A DNA stretch of 64,000 nucleotides from an uncultured Acidobacteriia bacterium (GTDB lineage Bacteria; Acidobacteriota; Terriglobia; Bryobacterales; Bryobacteraceae): positions 310,001-374,000 of the forward strand of contig CAINNJ010000058.1 in the NCBI GenBank assembly GCA_903851195.1, read 5' to 3'. The notes under the pieces are model-generated. The model was not told the origin of the DNA. It did not search any database and saw only the letters and a list, made by a program, of their open reading frames with translations. Positions 1-8,481 of this stretch are shown here, one piece after another. Positions within the stretch are counted from its first letter, which is position 1; each line of letters starts with the position of its first letter. Position numbers and translations under genes: made by a program.

Positions 1-296
1 GCGCCAAAGCGCGCGCCGCGGGAATTCACCTCATCATCGCGACCCAGCATCCGGATCGCAAAACGGTGACCGGCGCGCTGAAGATGAATCTCGGCGGCCG
101 TGTCTGCCTGCGCGTGGGCGATCACCACCAGTCCAATATGGTGATCAACCAGTCGGGGGCGGAGCGCCTGCTGGGCCGGGGAGACCTCTTCTTTTTGAGC
201 ATCGGCGATCCCGTCCGGTTGCAGTCCCCCTGGCTCTCCCCGGAAGACCGGTCTCGCATTTTCGGGCAGTCGGCGATTTCCACCGCGCGCCGGTAA
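1..296 (+). CDS. ftsK: FtsK/SpoIIIE-family DNA translocase, C-terminal fragment (5' truncated)
   Basis: The open frame enters from the left edge (first whole codon at base 3) and ends at a TAA at 294-296, so only about 97 C-terminal residues are present. The fragment starts AKARAAGIHLIIATQHPD and continues to QSGAERLLGRGDLFF. These match the end of the FtsK motor domain, where 'HLIIATQRP' lies near the Walker B/arginine-finger region and 'GGAEKLLGRGDML' is a family hallmark. FtsK-type motors pump double-stranded DNA through septa during chromosome segregation. No gamma winged-helix domain follows: only about 30 residues remain after LLGRGD, so this is a short-tailed member. It could also belong to a plasmid-transfer or secretion FtsK/SpoIIIE relative, since the N-terminus is not visible. 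Confidence 0.85.
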   Translation, partial: AKARAAGIHLIIATQHPDRKTVTGALKMNLGGRVCLRVGDHHQSNMVINQSGAERLLGRGDLFFLSIGDPVRLQSPWLSPEDRSRIFGQSAISTARR

Positions 297-307
297 GCGC
301 AAACTCA

Positions 308-348
308 ATAAAACAAAAGCCGCGCTTGCCCTCTCGGGAAAGCGCGGC
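308..348 (-). terminator. Rho-independent terminator of the minus-strand TonB receptor gene
   Basis: Read on the minus strand, a GCCGCGCTT...AAGCGCGGC stem (arms 340-348 and 319-327, extended by CCC/GGG around a TCTC loop with one internal mismatch) is followed directly by a U-rich tract (TTTTGTTTTATT, complement of 307-318). It lies 30-70 bases past the stop of the receptor gene ending at 380, so it should end that transcript. The plus-strand ftsK fragment stops just before it, but there is no T-tract in that direction. Confidence 0.85.
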
Positions 349-379
349 CAAAGCAAACACCGGTTAAATCCGGCCCCGG

Positions 380-3300
380 TCAGAAGCCGAACCGCACCTC
401 CAGCTGGATGGTGCGCATGCCCGCGGCGCCGGTCGCCGCGCCGAAGCCTGCATTTTTCGGCAGCGAACGGCCGGACGCGATGGAACCGTCGGCGTTGAAC
501 TGACTGTTCTGCAGCGTCATGGAAGTCGGGTTGTTGAACGTGGCCGTCGTGTTGAAGCCGTTGATGATCACGGCGTTCAGGGTGTTGAAGATGTCGGCCC
601 GGAACTCGAACCGGCGCGCTTCCTGGAACTTCCAGAAGCGGAACCGGCGCACGACCGCCGTGTCGACGTTATCGATCGGGCAGCCGCGCATATACAGCCG
701 GCCCGATTCCAGACCCACGCTGCCGTAGGTCGGACCCGTTACAGCCGAACCATTGAACTCGGCGAAGGGATTGCCCGAGCATCCGCTGCCGACGTTGTTG
801 CCCAGAACCACTCTGCCGCCGTAGTCCGGAGAACCCGTGATATTCACGCTGTTTCCAGCCGAGTTATAGCTATAGCCAAGGCTGTAAGCCGTTCCCGAAG
901 CCGCCGTCAGAATCCCGGAGAACTGCCAGTCCTTCGTCAGCTGGTGAAGCAGCATGCCCCTGCCGGAGATGCCGGGAGCTTCCCAGGTGGAGTTGACCTT
1001 CAGGAAGTGCGGCCGGCGGTCGAGCGTCGAGTTCAGCGCTTCATACTGCGCCTGGTCGGACCGAATTGAAACCGTCCCGTCCGAATTGTGCACGTACCGT
1101 TTGATCAGCCCGGTATTGCCCTTGAGCGAGATACCGTACGTGTAGGCCGCCGCGAACGACAGCCCGTGCGCGAATCGCCGGTTCACCGTCAGCTGCATCG
1201 AATGATAGGTATCGTAGAACTCCGTCGTATTCTGCCCGATTCCGCCCAGTCCGACGAACGGACGGAGCAGATTCGTCGTATATGCCGAAGCCCCCGGATA
1301 CGCCGGCGTGCCCAGCGTCGGGTCCTGATACTTCGCCAGATACGCCGTGCCGAGATCGACCGCGTTCCAGTTTTGCGTGTCGCCGCCCTGCAGAGCACCC
1401 AGACGGTTGTACCCGTGGTTGCCCACATACGAAACGTCCGCCACCATTCCCCACGGCAACTGTTTCTGCACGCCGATATTCCACTGCACCGACGACGGAA
1501 CCTTGGCCTTGTACTGGAAGGTGACCAGCGACGGAATCGGCTGCGGGTTCAGACCGCCGGAGCCGAGCGACGCCAGAGTGCCGTTGCGCAAGTCCTGCGC
1601 CGTCGCGGCCGGTGGATTGCCCGGAATCGAGAAGACCGTGTTGCCGTCGGGCCGGTCGTAGAACAAGCCGCCGCCACCGCGGATAACCCAGTCGGATTTC
1701 CCGGTTACGTCATAAGCAAAACCGAACCGCGGCGCGAACACGACCTTGGGCCATGTGTAATCCGTTTTGTCAATGCCTTTACCCGCCGCCACGATCCCGT
1801 TCAGCGCGACACCCGTGCCCGGAACGGGTGTTCCGATCAGAGCCTGCGTGTTCGCCGCGCCCACCGCCGAGATAATCGCCCCGGTGCGTGGATCCATGGC
1901 ATTCCGGAGGTTCCCCGAACAGGCCGTCGCCCCGTTGCTGCAGCCCGAAACGTAAAGAACGGGCGCCTGCGACGCCTTCCACATTTCAGGGAAGAAGTTC
2001 GACATCGTCCCGTTAATGTCGTACTGCGGACCCTGATTCACAAGGCGCAGGCCGTAATCCAGCGTCAGGCGGTTGTTGACCTTCCAGTTATCCTGGACAA
2101 AGCCCTCAATCTGGTTGTAGACCATGTCGCCTTCGATGAACCGCGACGCCTGCAGATACTGCTGGAAAACGCCGAGCGCCGCGTTCGCATAGCCGAAGCC
2201 GCTGTCCAGCGTATTGGTCGTGTCGTTCCCGAAGTTCACGTACCCCTGGAAGCTCAGGTTCGCGATGCCGCCCGCGCCCACGTTCTGCGCCTTATAGCTG
2301 TGGTTCAGGTAGGCGCCCGCTTTCAGCGTGTGCCGTCCCATGATCTTCGTCACGCTGCCCGCCACATCCTGCGTTTTGTTGATGTTCAGCCAGCCCGGGA
2401 ACTGCAGGTTCGGCGGAGCCGCCCCGATCAGGCTGCCCCAACCGAACAGCGGGGGCAATTGCAGGGACTTGCCGTCCCACGAAACCGGCTTTTCCGCCTG
2501 CAGGACTTTGTAATCGTAATAACTCGAATCCACCACGCCTGCGTTCGGATACAGCACGGGGAAAGCTCCCAGAGTATTCAGCCGGTTCGACGCCTTGCTC
2601 GTGTCGATACCGCCGTTGTTGCCGCCCGCCAGCTGGTTCTTGATGCTTCCGTAGGTGACTTCAAGGAACGTCGTGGGCGAAATTGTCCAGTCGAACGTAA
2701 GCCCGTAATTGTCGATGACGGGATACGGGACATACGCATCGTTGAAACCGGGGATCGACCCGATCTGCACCACCGGCCGCTGAATCTGTCCGGAGTACTT
2801 ACCGGAAATGCGCAGATTCGGCGTGAACTGATAATCGAGGCGCACCGCCGGCTGCTGCGTCAGCTGGTTATAGCTGGCCGGATTCAGCTGGTAGTTGTAG
2901 TTGTTTCCCGGCGCCTGCGTGACATTCGGCAGCGGATATTGGTTGAGTACTGCAATGCCAGGTGCATACAGGCGGCTCTGCGGGATCATCTTCCCGGGGA
3001 ATGCCTGACCCGTCGTGCTGTCCATGATCGCGGGAATCGGGTTTCCGTTCTGGTCGGCGCTCTGCGAGAAATCGCCCTGCCGTTCCGCCGCGGTTGGCAG
3101 GCGCAGGCGCACCACGTTACCGCTGTTAGCCAGAATCGACTGGGGTCTGAACTCATGAGCATAAAAGAAGAAGAACTTATTCCGCCCGTTATACAGTTTG
3201 GGAATGATCACCGGGCCGCCGATCGTGTAGCCGTAGGTCTGCAGACTGGTGAACACTGGTGTGTCGCCGTTCTTCTGCGCAACCCACGACCGGGAATTCC

Positions 3301-4072
3301 AGCTCGTGTCGGTGAAAATGCCGTAGCCGGCGCCATGATACTGATTCGTGCCGCTCTTGGTCACGGCCGTAACCTGCATGCCGCTCGATCTGCCGTATTC
3401 CGCCTGGTAGGCCTGCGTAAGGACTTTGACTTCGCCGATGGACTCGATATTCAGCGAAAGCATCTGGCCGTTATTGCCGGTATCCATGGCCGAAATGCCG
3501 TCCATCATGATGTTGTCCTGACCCTGGCCGCCCAGCCGCGCGGTGCTGCCGCTGCCCGTTTGTGAGCCGTCCACGCCAGGCGTAAACGCCACCGCGCCCG
3601 CGAAGTTTCCATGCGAGATCGGCAGGCTTTCAATCGACTTGGTTTCAATCGCATACGACCGCTCGCCGCTCTGCGTTTGCAGCAACGCCTGCTCGGCGGA
3701 TACGGTCACCGTGTCGCTGGTGCCGCCGACGTGCAGCGTGATCGGGGGCACGCCGACGCGGTCTCCGCCGGTAACCAGAATGCCCTTCAATAACTCGGTT
3801 TTAAAAGCCGGCGCCGTGACCTCGAGGGAGTACGTGTCGGCCTTGATGTTCGGAATCGTGAAGTCGCCGCTGGCGTTGGTTTGCACCCCGGGACTCCTCG
3901 TATTCTGGGTTTCGCTGATGAGGACGACCTGAGCGGCAGGAATTACGGCGCCCGACGGGTCCAGAACTCGCCCTGTGACGGTGCCCGTCGTGACCTGCGC
4001 CAGTGCCGCGAACGGCAACAGGCACAGCGTCGCGACAAGGCACGCTGTTGTTTTTCTAAGGCTACTTATCAT
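380..4072 (-). CDS. TonB-dependent receptor, Oar-like, with N-terminal carboxypeptidase-regulatory-like domain
   Basis: Predicted 1230-residue outer-membrane protein. I place the start at the ATG at 4072 because AGGAG lies upstream (4086-4090) and the protein then opens with a clean signal peptide (MISSLRKTTACLVATLCLLP... ending AALAQ). An open frame extends 25 codons further but adds only a basic leader. After the signal comes a carboxypeptidase-regulatory-like beta-sandwich (about residues 27-110, TGTVTGRVLDPSGAVIPAA), then a TonB plug (GGQGQDNIMMDGISAMD region) and a long beta-barrel ending in an aromatic residue (IQLEVRFGF), as outer-membrane proteins do. This Oar-like architecture is greatly expanded in Solibacter-type Acidobacteria. 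Substrates are rarely known and the neighbours do not reveal one here. It is transcribed alone, with its own terminator. Confidence 0.9.
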   Translation of the reverse strand: MISSLRKTTACLVATLCLLPFAALAQVTTGTVTGRVLDPSGAVIPAAQVVLISETQNTRSPGVQTNASGDFTIPNIKADTYSLEVTAPAFKTELLKGILVTGGDRVGVPPITLHVGGTSDTVTVSAEQALLQTQSGERSYAIETKSIESLPISHGNFAGAVAFTPGVDGSQTGSGSTARLGGQGQDNIMMDGISAMDTGNNGQMLSLNIESIGEVKVLTQAYQAEYGRSSGMQVTAVTKSGTNQYHGAGYGIFTDTSWNSRSWVAQKNGDTPVFTSLQTYGYTIGGPVIIPKLYNGRNKFFFFYAHEFRPQSILANSGNVVRLRLPTAAERQGDFSQSADQNGNPIPAIMDSTTGQAFPGKMIPQSRLYAPGIAVLNQYPLPNVTQAPGNNYNYQLNPASYNQLTQQPAVRLDYQFTPNLRISGKYSGQIQRPVVQIGSIPGFNDAYVPYPVIDNYGLTFDWTISPTTFLEVTYGSIKNQLAGGNNGGIDTSKASNRLNTLGAFPVLYPNAGVVDSSYYDYKVLQAEKPVSWDGKSLQLPPLFGWGSLIGAAPPNLQFPGWLNINKTQDVAGSVTKIMGRHTLKAGAYLNHSYKAQNVGAGGIANLSFQGYVNFGNDTTNTLDSGFGYANAALGVFQQYLQASRFIEGDMVYNQIEGFVQDNWKVNNRLTLDYGLRLVNQGPQYDINGTMSNFFPEMWKASQAPVLYVSGCSNGATACSGNLRNAMDPRTGAIISAVGAANTQALIGTPVPGTGVALNGIVAAGKGIDKTDYTWPKVVFAPRFGFAYDVTGKSDWVIRGGGGLFYDRPDGNTVFSIPGNPPAATAQDLRNGTLASLGSGGLNPQPIPSLVTFQYKAKVPSSVQWNIGVQKQLPWGMVADVSYVGNHGYNRLGALQGGDTQNWNAVDLGTAYLAKYQDPTLGTPAYPGASAYTTNLLRPFVGLGGIGQNTTEFYDTYHSMQLTVNRRFAHGLSFAAAYTYGISLKGNTGLIKRYVHNSDGTVSIRSDQAQYEALNSTLDRRPHFLKVNSTWEAPGISGRGMLLHQLTKDWQFSGILTAASGTAYSLGYSYNSAGNSVNITGSPDYGGRVVLGNNVGSGCSGNPFAEFNGSAVTGPTYGSVGLESGRLYMRGCPIDNVDTAVVRRFRFWKFQEARRFEFRADIFNTLNAVIINGFNTTATFNNPTSMTLQNSQFNADGSIASGRSLPKNAGFGAATGAAGMRTIQLEVRFGF

Positions 4073-4381
4073 GGTAGCTATCAATCTCCTTTTATTGACA
4101 CGCACACAGCTCCGCGATCCTGGATGCAAGGTTCCCCTCTGCATCAAAAAACAACCTCACTGGAAAATCGTACGGACCCCCATCCGTGTGGCTACCCTTT
4201 CGGCAAGATCGGTACCATACAAAAAATCAAAAATATGGGTCGGTGTCAAGCCCTGCTTAAAATTTGATGAAAAGTTTATGATTCTGAAACGGACTACGCC
4301 GCCCCGCGCGCACGCAAAATGCAACGCCTGACCGGGGCTTTTGGCCGGGCGTTCACATCCGGTAACCCGCCGGAGGGCCGA
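4073..4381. promoter_or_regulatory. 309-bp intergenic region upstream of the TonB receptor gene
   Basis: No gene is supported here. The stretch is clearly richer in A/T than its surroundings, especially 4215-4290. On the minus strand a TTGACA hexamer lies at 4249-4244, followed by T-rich sequence (TATTTTTG, ATTTTTTG) where a -10 element could sit 16-17 bases on; the -10 match is poor. The receptor's AGGAG ribosome site is at 4086-4090. The part nearest 4382 also holds a possible terminator hairpin of the preceding operon. Confidence 0.4.
4322..4351 (-). terminator. Possible terminator hairpin after the enolase/propeller operon
   Basis: AACGCC (4322-4327) can pair with GGCGTT (4346-4351), with an inner CCGG/CCGG helix and a short loop. 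On the minus strand the hairpin is followed by GCATTTTGC, only a modest U-tract. It sits about 30 bases past the stop of the gene ending at 4382. Confidence 0.45.
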
Positions 4382-5356
4382 TCAGCGAATCTCCCCGAAG
4401 TGCTGCTCCGATAAGGCCGGCGGATCGTCCGGATACTGGATGATCCACCCGGCCCCCAGCGCGGGATTCTTCCACGACCGCAACGCCCACACGATTTTCT
4501 TGTCCGGAGAAATCTCGATGGCCTGCACCGGCGCGCGGCTCTCCTCAACCCCTGGCGCAGGCGGTGCGTTGATCCCCACCAGAGTATTGCCGTTCCGCAG
4601 CCGCGTCGCGACGCACCATTTGGGCAGCACATAATCCGGAGCGTCTTTCGGCGAAAACTCCCACACGGTTCTGCCCTGTGCATCCAGTTCGCGCACGAAC
4701 ATATCGAAGCTCGCCACCAGCGTGTGGCCGTCTGGCAGGCGTTGAACCGACCAGGGCCGGGCCACGGCGGCGGACCAGATCTCTTTGCCGCTGACATCGA
4801 ATTCGCTGATCCGGTTCAGATCGGTCCTCGCCAGAAGCAGCGTTCCGCCCGGAGTGAGCGCCGCCCGGCGCGTCTGCAAATGCGGGACATCCGGCTTGCC
4901 GACCGGAATCGTGAACAGCCGTTCCACCTTGCCTCCCGCTTTATTCGCCAGAAAAACTTCGGCCACCTCGCTCGCGCAGTTCTGGATGAACAACACCTTA
5001 TCGCGGCCGATCGCCTTGGCCGTGTGAACCTCGCACTTCGGCGGCGCGGAATAGTTCCACACCACCTTCTTCTCCGTCGTGATCTCTTTCACGCCGGTCA
5101 TGTAGGCCAGAAGGAAATTGCCGCCGGGCAGCATCGTCGCCTCCATCACATGACCGTAGGCGCCGGGCACCCGGTCGGACCAGACCACCTCCCCCTTGCG
5201 CACCAGATAGAGCGTGTCGTCCAGCTGACCGGTGAAAAGAAAATCCCGGTGCCGGATGCCGTCCCCCGGCAGTTCGGCGGGCGCCATCGGCCTGTCCGGC
5301 TGCCCCAAGCCGTTTACCACAACAACCGCGGCACAAATCCATTTCATTCGTTTCAT
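4382..5356 (-). CDS. Secreted beta-propeller (PQQ-like/NHL-like) protein
   Basis: 324 residues from the ATG at 5356; an in-frame GTG at 5362 is possible and would overlap the upstream stop in GTGA fashion. The N-terminus (MKRMKWICAAVVVVNGLG) is a signal peptide. The rest shows repeated 'GG-hydrophobic-strand' blades: MLPGGNFLLAY, LTPGGTLLLART, RLPDGHTLVASFD, RLRNGNTLVGI. Each pairs with a closing strand such as KKVVWNYSA, KEIWSAAVA, RTVWEFSP or KKIVWALRS, the pattern of a PQQ/arylsulfotransferase-like beta-propeller. No catalytic residue could be assigned. It begins 2 bases after the enolase-superfamily gene, so the two are surely co-translated. It may be a periplasmic sensor or binding protein for the same pathway, but this is inference. 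Confidence 0.7.
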   Translation of the reverse strand: MKRMKWICAAVVVVNGLGQPDRPMAPAELPGDGIRHRDFLFTGQLDDTLYLVRKGEVVWSDRVPGAYGHVMEATMLPGGNFLLAYMTGVKEITTEKKVVWNYSAPPKCEVHTAKAIGRDKVLFIQNCASEVAEVFLANKAGGKVERLFTIPVGKPDVPHLQTRRAALTPGGTLLLARTDLNRISEFDVSGKEIWSAAVARPWSVQRLPDGHTLVASFDMFVRELDAQGRTVWEFSPKDAPDYVLPKWCVATRLRNGNTLVGINAPPAPGVEESRAPVQAIEISPDKKIVWALRSWKNPALGAGWIIQYPDDPPALSEQHFGEIR

Positions 5357-5358
5357 AG

Positions 5359-6546
5359 TCACCGCGCGATCATGTCCGGATTGATTTCCACTCCCAGTCC
5401 GGGCCCTTGCGGAACGGGCAGAAATCCGTCTTTGTCCACCAGCGGCGGGTTCTGAAAGACGGCGAAATTATGCAGATAAGAGCCGATCGGCGGATCGTGG
5501 ATCAGTTCCACATAATCCGCATTCGGGCTGGCGGCGATCGCGTGCAGATGCGCGATTGTCCCGATCCGCAGCAGTCCGTTGTGCGGCACCACAGGCATGC
5601 CGAACACCGCGGCCGCCGCGGTCACCTTGCGCAGACCCGCGATGCCCAGTTCCGCGCCCTCGGGGTTCAGGACGTCGAACACCTTGTTTCGCATCAGGGT
5701 CGCGAAAATACTCAGGTCGTGATGCACCTCTCCGCCCGAGATGGCCACCTCGACCATGCCGCAGAGTTTCGCCTGGCCATCGTAATCGTCGCGTTTCAGC
5801 GGTTCCTCCAGCCAGTAACACTTCATCGACTGCAGCGCGCGGGCCGTTTCCAGCGCCCGATTGAAATCCCACTCAATCCCCATCTTCACCGGAAAACTCT
5901 GGTTCGCGTCCACCATCAGATCCAGGTCGCTGCCGGCCGCCTTCCGCACGGCCTCGAAAACCCGCAGGTCTTCCTTCATCGTCGGAAAGTGAAAGCGAAG
6001 CTTGAACCCTTTCCACCCCTCCTGCTGCAACCGCACCGCCATCTCCGCCCGTTCCTCCGGCGTGGAAAGCGCCACCATCGAGGCGTAGGCGCGCACCTTG
6101 TCCTTGCCGCCGCCCCAGAGCTTGTAAAGCGGCTGCCCGCAGCACTTGCCGACCAGGTCCCAGCAAGCCATCTCCACACAGGCCGCATCGCGATACGACG
6201 TCGCCTTCGACAGGGCGGGGAAATGCACTTCCGCGTCGAACGGATCCTTGCCGGTCAGATACTCCCTGATGGTCGGAATAGCCGCCGCGGAAGGCGGGTG
6301 TCCGATTCCGATCGGCCCCTGATCCGTCAGAATCTCCAGATACGCGCCTCCGCCCACGGCGAAGTTCATCCGCGTCCCCAGCGCCCACGCCGGCTCCATG
6401 CTTCCGGCCTGCCGGATGGTCCGCAGTGGCACCAGCCGCACGCCGGTGACCCGGACCCGCCCGGGTTTCGGCGGCGGCGCCGCCTCCGCTGCCAATGCCG
6501 GGAATAACGGAACCGCCGCTCCGGCGAGGAAGTTTCTGCGCTTCAT
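5359..6546 (-). CDS. Exported mandelate racemase/muconate-lactonizing-type enolase-superfamily enzyme
   Basis: 395 residues from the ATG at 6546, chosen because MKRRNFLAGAAVPLFPALAAEA is a twin-arginine-type export signal; 13 further upstream codons are open. The C-terminal barrel has the expected metal ligands: D213 (LMVDAN), E247/E248 (WLEEPL) and E273 (SGGEV), with H322 (VVPHNG) as a probable general acid/base. The usual K-x-K or K-x-H catalytic motif reads K182-L-R184 (GFKLRF), which is unusual. The superfamily abstracts a proton alpha to a carboxylate (racemisation, dehydration, cycloisomerisation), often on sugar acids. The substrate cannot be told. A Tat-exported member is itself uncommon, since most act in the cytoplasm. 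Forms an operon with the downstream propeller gene. Confidence 0.85.
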   Translation of the reverse strand: MKRRNFLAGAAVPLFPALAAEAAPPPKPGRVRVTGVRLVPLRTIRQAGSMEPAWALGTRMNFAVGGGAYLEILTDQGPIGIGHPPSAAAIPTIREYLTGKDPFDAEVHFPALSKATSYRDAACVEMACWDLVGKCCGQPLYKLWGGGKDKVRAYASMVALSTPEERAEMAVRLQQEGWKGFKLRFHFPTMKEDLRVFEAVRKAAGSDLDLMVDANQSFPVKMGIEWDFNRALETARALQSMKCYWLEEPLKRDDYDGQAKLCGMVEVAISGGEVHHDLSIFATLMRNKVFDVLNPEGAELGIAGLRKVTAAAAVFGMPVVPHNGLLRIGTIAHLHAIAASPNADYVELIHDPPIGSYLHNFAVFQNPPLVDKDGFLPVPQGPGLGVEINPDMIAR

Positions 6547-6672
6547 CTCTGCCACGCTTCTCCTTGCTTCCGGCTGTGACCGCATTCGCGCGCCGGCCAG
6601 TAAAGATCATACTGGCAACCGGGTCCGGGGAAAAGGGGATGTTCCCCGCTGAAGCGCACCGGAAACCGTGAC

Positions 6673-8463
6673 ATGATGTTTCTGGCAATGAGCGTCACAC
6701 TGGGCGGCATACCCCCCGAGGAACTGATCCGCCAGCTCGATCGTGTCGGATCGAGCGCCGCCTTTCAACAGGTCGATCGTCTGAAACGCTTTCTCTGCTT
6801 CGTCGTCGGCGAAACCGTCGCCGGCAGGGGAAGTCAGTTGAAGGAATATGTGATCGGCGTGCAGGTTTTCGACAAGGACACTTCCTTCGATCCCCGCACC
6901 GACCCGATCGTCCGTGTCCAGGCCCGCCGGCTGCGCTCCCGCCTGGCGAAATACTATGCCGAGGAAGGCGTCGGCGACACCGTTGTGATTGAGTTGCCGA
7001 AGGGCGGCTATGGCCCGGTCTTCCGGCGCGGTGAAGGCGCCGCGCAGAAGCGCTCCATCGCGCACGCCCTGGCCAGCCGCAATACCATCGCGGTGCTGCC
7101 GTTCTCCGACCAGAGTCCCGCGGGCGACATGGGTTACTTCTGCCAGGGCCTCCGGCAGGAGATCCTGCATGCGCTCACAGCCAGCGAAACCCTTCGCGTG
7201 CTGGCTTCCGGGGATGGCGAACCGGCTTCCGCGGGCGCTCCTGTTAATCTTCGTGCCGCGGCCGCGGAACTCGATGCCGCCATTCTCGTGACGGGAAGCC
7301 TTCGAAAACACGGCCCGGCGGTTCGGATTACCGTGCAGATCATCGATGGCCCCAGTGGCTCCTATGCGTGGTCGGAATGTCTCGACGGCGCCGCCGAATC
7401 CGGCTTCGCCTTGCAGGAACTGGTGGCGAAGGCCGTGGCGGGAAGGCTGCGGGACGCCACGCGCGCCGGCACGGCGAAGGGCCTGACCAGGCCGGTCGAG
7501 AATCTCGCCGCGCGCAATCTCTATCTCCAGGGCCGGTTCCACATGAATCAACGCACCGAGGAAAGCCTCCGCAAAGCGGTGGAGTTCTTCGAAAGGGCGC
7601 TGGTGGAAGACGGCCAGTATGCGCACGCCTTCGCGGGCCTCGCGGACACCTATGGACTGCTCGGCCACTATGGCGTCATGGCGCCCGCCGAAGTTTGGAC
7701 CAAGTCCGCCTCGAGCGCCGCCTCCGCTGTGATGGCCGACGAAAACTCGGCCGAGTCGCACGTCTCTCTGGCGCACGTCAAATCGACGCAGGACTGGGAC
7801 TGGGCAGGCTCCGAACGCGAATTCCTCCGTGCCATCCAGCTCGACCCGCGGCATTCCACCGCCCATCACTGGTACGCGATCTCCTGCCTTGCGCCGATGG
7901 CCCGGCTCGACGAGGCGCTCGAAGAGATTCTCGTGGCGCAGTCGCTGGATCCGGTCTCCTCGATCATCGCGCGCGACCTCGCGCGGGTGTTCTGCTACCG
8001 GCGGGAGTACGAAGCCGCTCTGGAGCAGATCGATCACACCGTGGAACTGAACCCGCACTTCTCGCCGGCCTACTGGGCGCTGGCTCTCATTCAGGAACAG
8101 CGCGGCGAGTTCGACGAAGCGATCGCCGCTTGCCAGAGAGCCGTGCAGCTGTCACCGCGCAGTCCGCTCATGCATGGCGCGCTCGGTCGAACCCTGGCTC
8201 TGGCAGGCAGGCGCGAGCAGGCCGTGGAAATCCTGGAGGAGCTTTGCCGGCTGGCGGAGAAACGTTACGTGTCGCCCTTCGAACTCGCGCTGATGCACTT
8301 CGCGCTGGGCGACACGGAGCAGGGCTTTCGGTATCTGACGAAGGCCTATCAGGACAGATCTTTCGAACTGCTCTCCATCCTGGTGGACCCGCGATTCGAT
8401 GCCATCCGGAAGGATCCCCGTTTTTCCGAACTGGCCACGCAGCTTGGCCTTCGCAACGCGTGA
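6673..8463 (+). CDS. Winged-helix-like/TolB-like/TPR regulator-like protein
   Basis: 596 residues. About residues 10-115 form a domain ending in DPIVRVQARRLRSRLAKYY and IELPKGGYGPVF. The last part resembles the wing of OmpR/CadC-type winged helices ('I-x-T-x-P-GxGYRF'), so DNA binding is plausible. Residues 138-250 resemble the FlgO/TolB-like domain seen in adenylate-cyclase-like TPR proteins (NTIAVLPFSDQSPAGDMGYF...GLRQEIL). From about 280 to the end there are tetratricopeptide repeats (YAHAFAGLADTYGLLG, STAHHWYAISCLA, SPAYWALALIQEQRG, SPLMHGALGRTLALAG). No adenylate-cyclase catalytic domain is present. Start: ATG at 6673, with another ATG at 6688; neither has a strong ribosome site. Likely a transcription activator or scaffold; the target is unknown. 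Confidence 0.65.
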   Translation: MMFLAMSVTLGGIPPEELIRQLDRVGSSAAFQQVDRLKRFLCFVVGETVAGRGSQLKEYVIGVQVFDKDTSFDPRTDPIVRVQARRLRSRLAKYYAEEGVGDTVVIELPKGGYGPVFRRGEGAAQKRSIAHALASRNTIAVLPFSDQSPAGDMGYFCQGLRQEILHALTASETLRVLASGDGEPASAGAPVNLRAAAAELDAAILVTGSLRKHGPAVRITVQIIDGPSGSYAWSECLDGAAESGFALQELVAKAVAGRLRDATRAGTAKGLTRPVENLAARNLYLQGRFHMNQRTEESLRKAVEFFERALVEDGQYAHAFAGLADTYGLLGHYGVMAPAEVWTKSASSAASAVMADENSAESHVSLAHVKSTQDWDWAGSEREFLRAIQLDPRHSTAHHWYAISCLAPMARLDEALEEILVAQSLDPVSSIIARDLARVFCYRREYEAALEQIDHTVELNPHFSPAYWALALIQEQRGEFDEAIAACQRAVQLSPRSPLMHGALGRTLALAGRREQAVEILEELCRLAEKRYVSPFELALMHFALGDTEQGFRYLTKAYQDRSFELLSILVDPRFDAIRKDPRFSELATQLGLRNA

Positions 8464-8481
8464 AGCCGGTATCTTCGCGCG

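Noticed and set aside
1088-3565. An open frame of over 800 codons on the plus strand opposite the first TonB receptor
   Set aside because: It is rich in Arg/His/Val without domain features, and lies wholly antisense to a gene with clear signal peptide and barrel features. High GC content produces such long antisense frames.
6673-8463. Calling the TPR protein an adenylate cyclase
   Set aside because: Similar proteins are sometimes annotated that way, but no class III cyclase catalytic domain is visible. Only the TolB-like and TPR parts are present.
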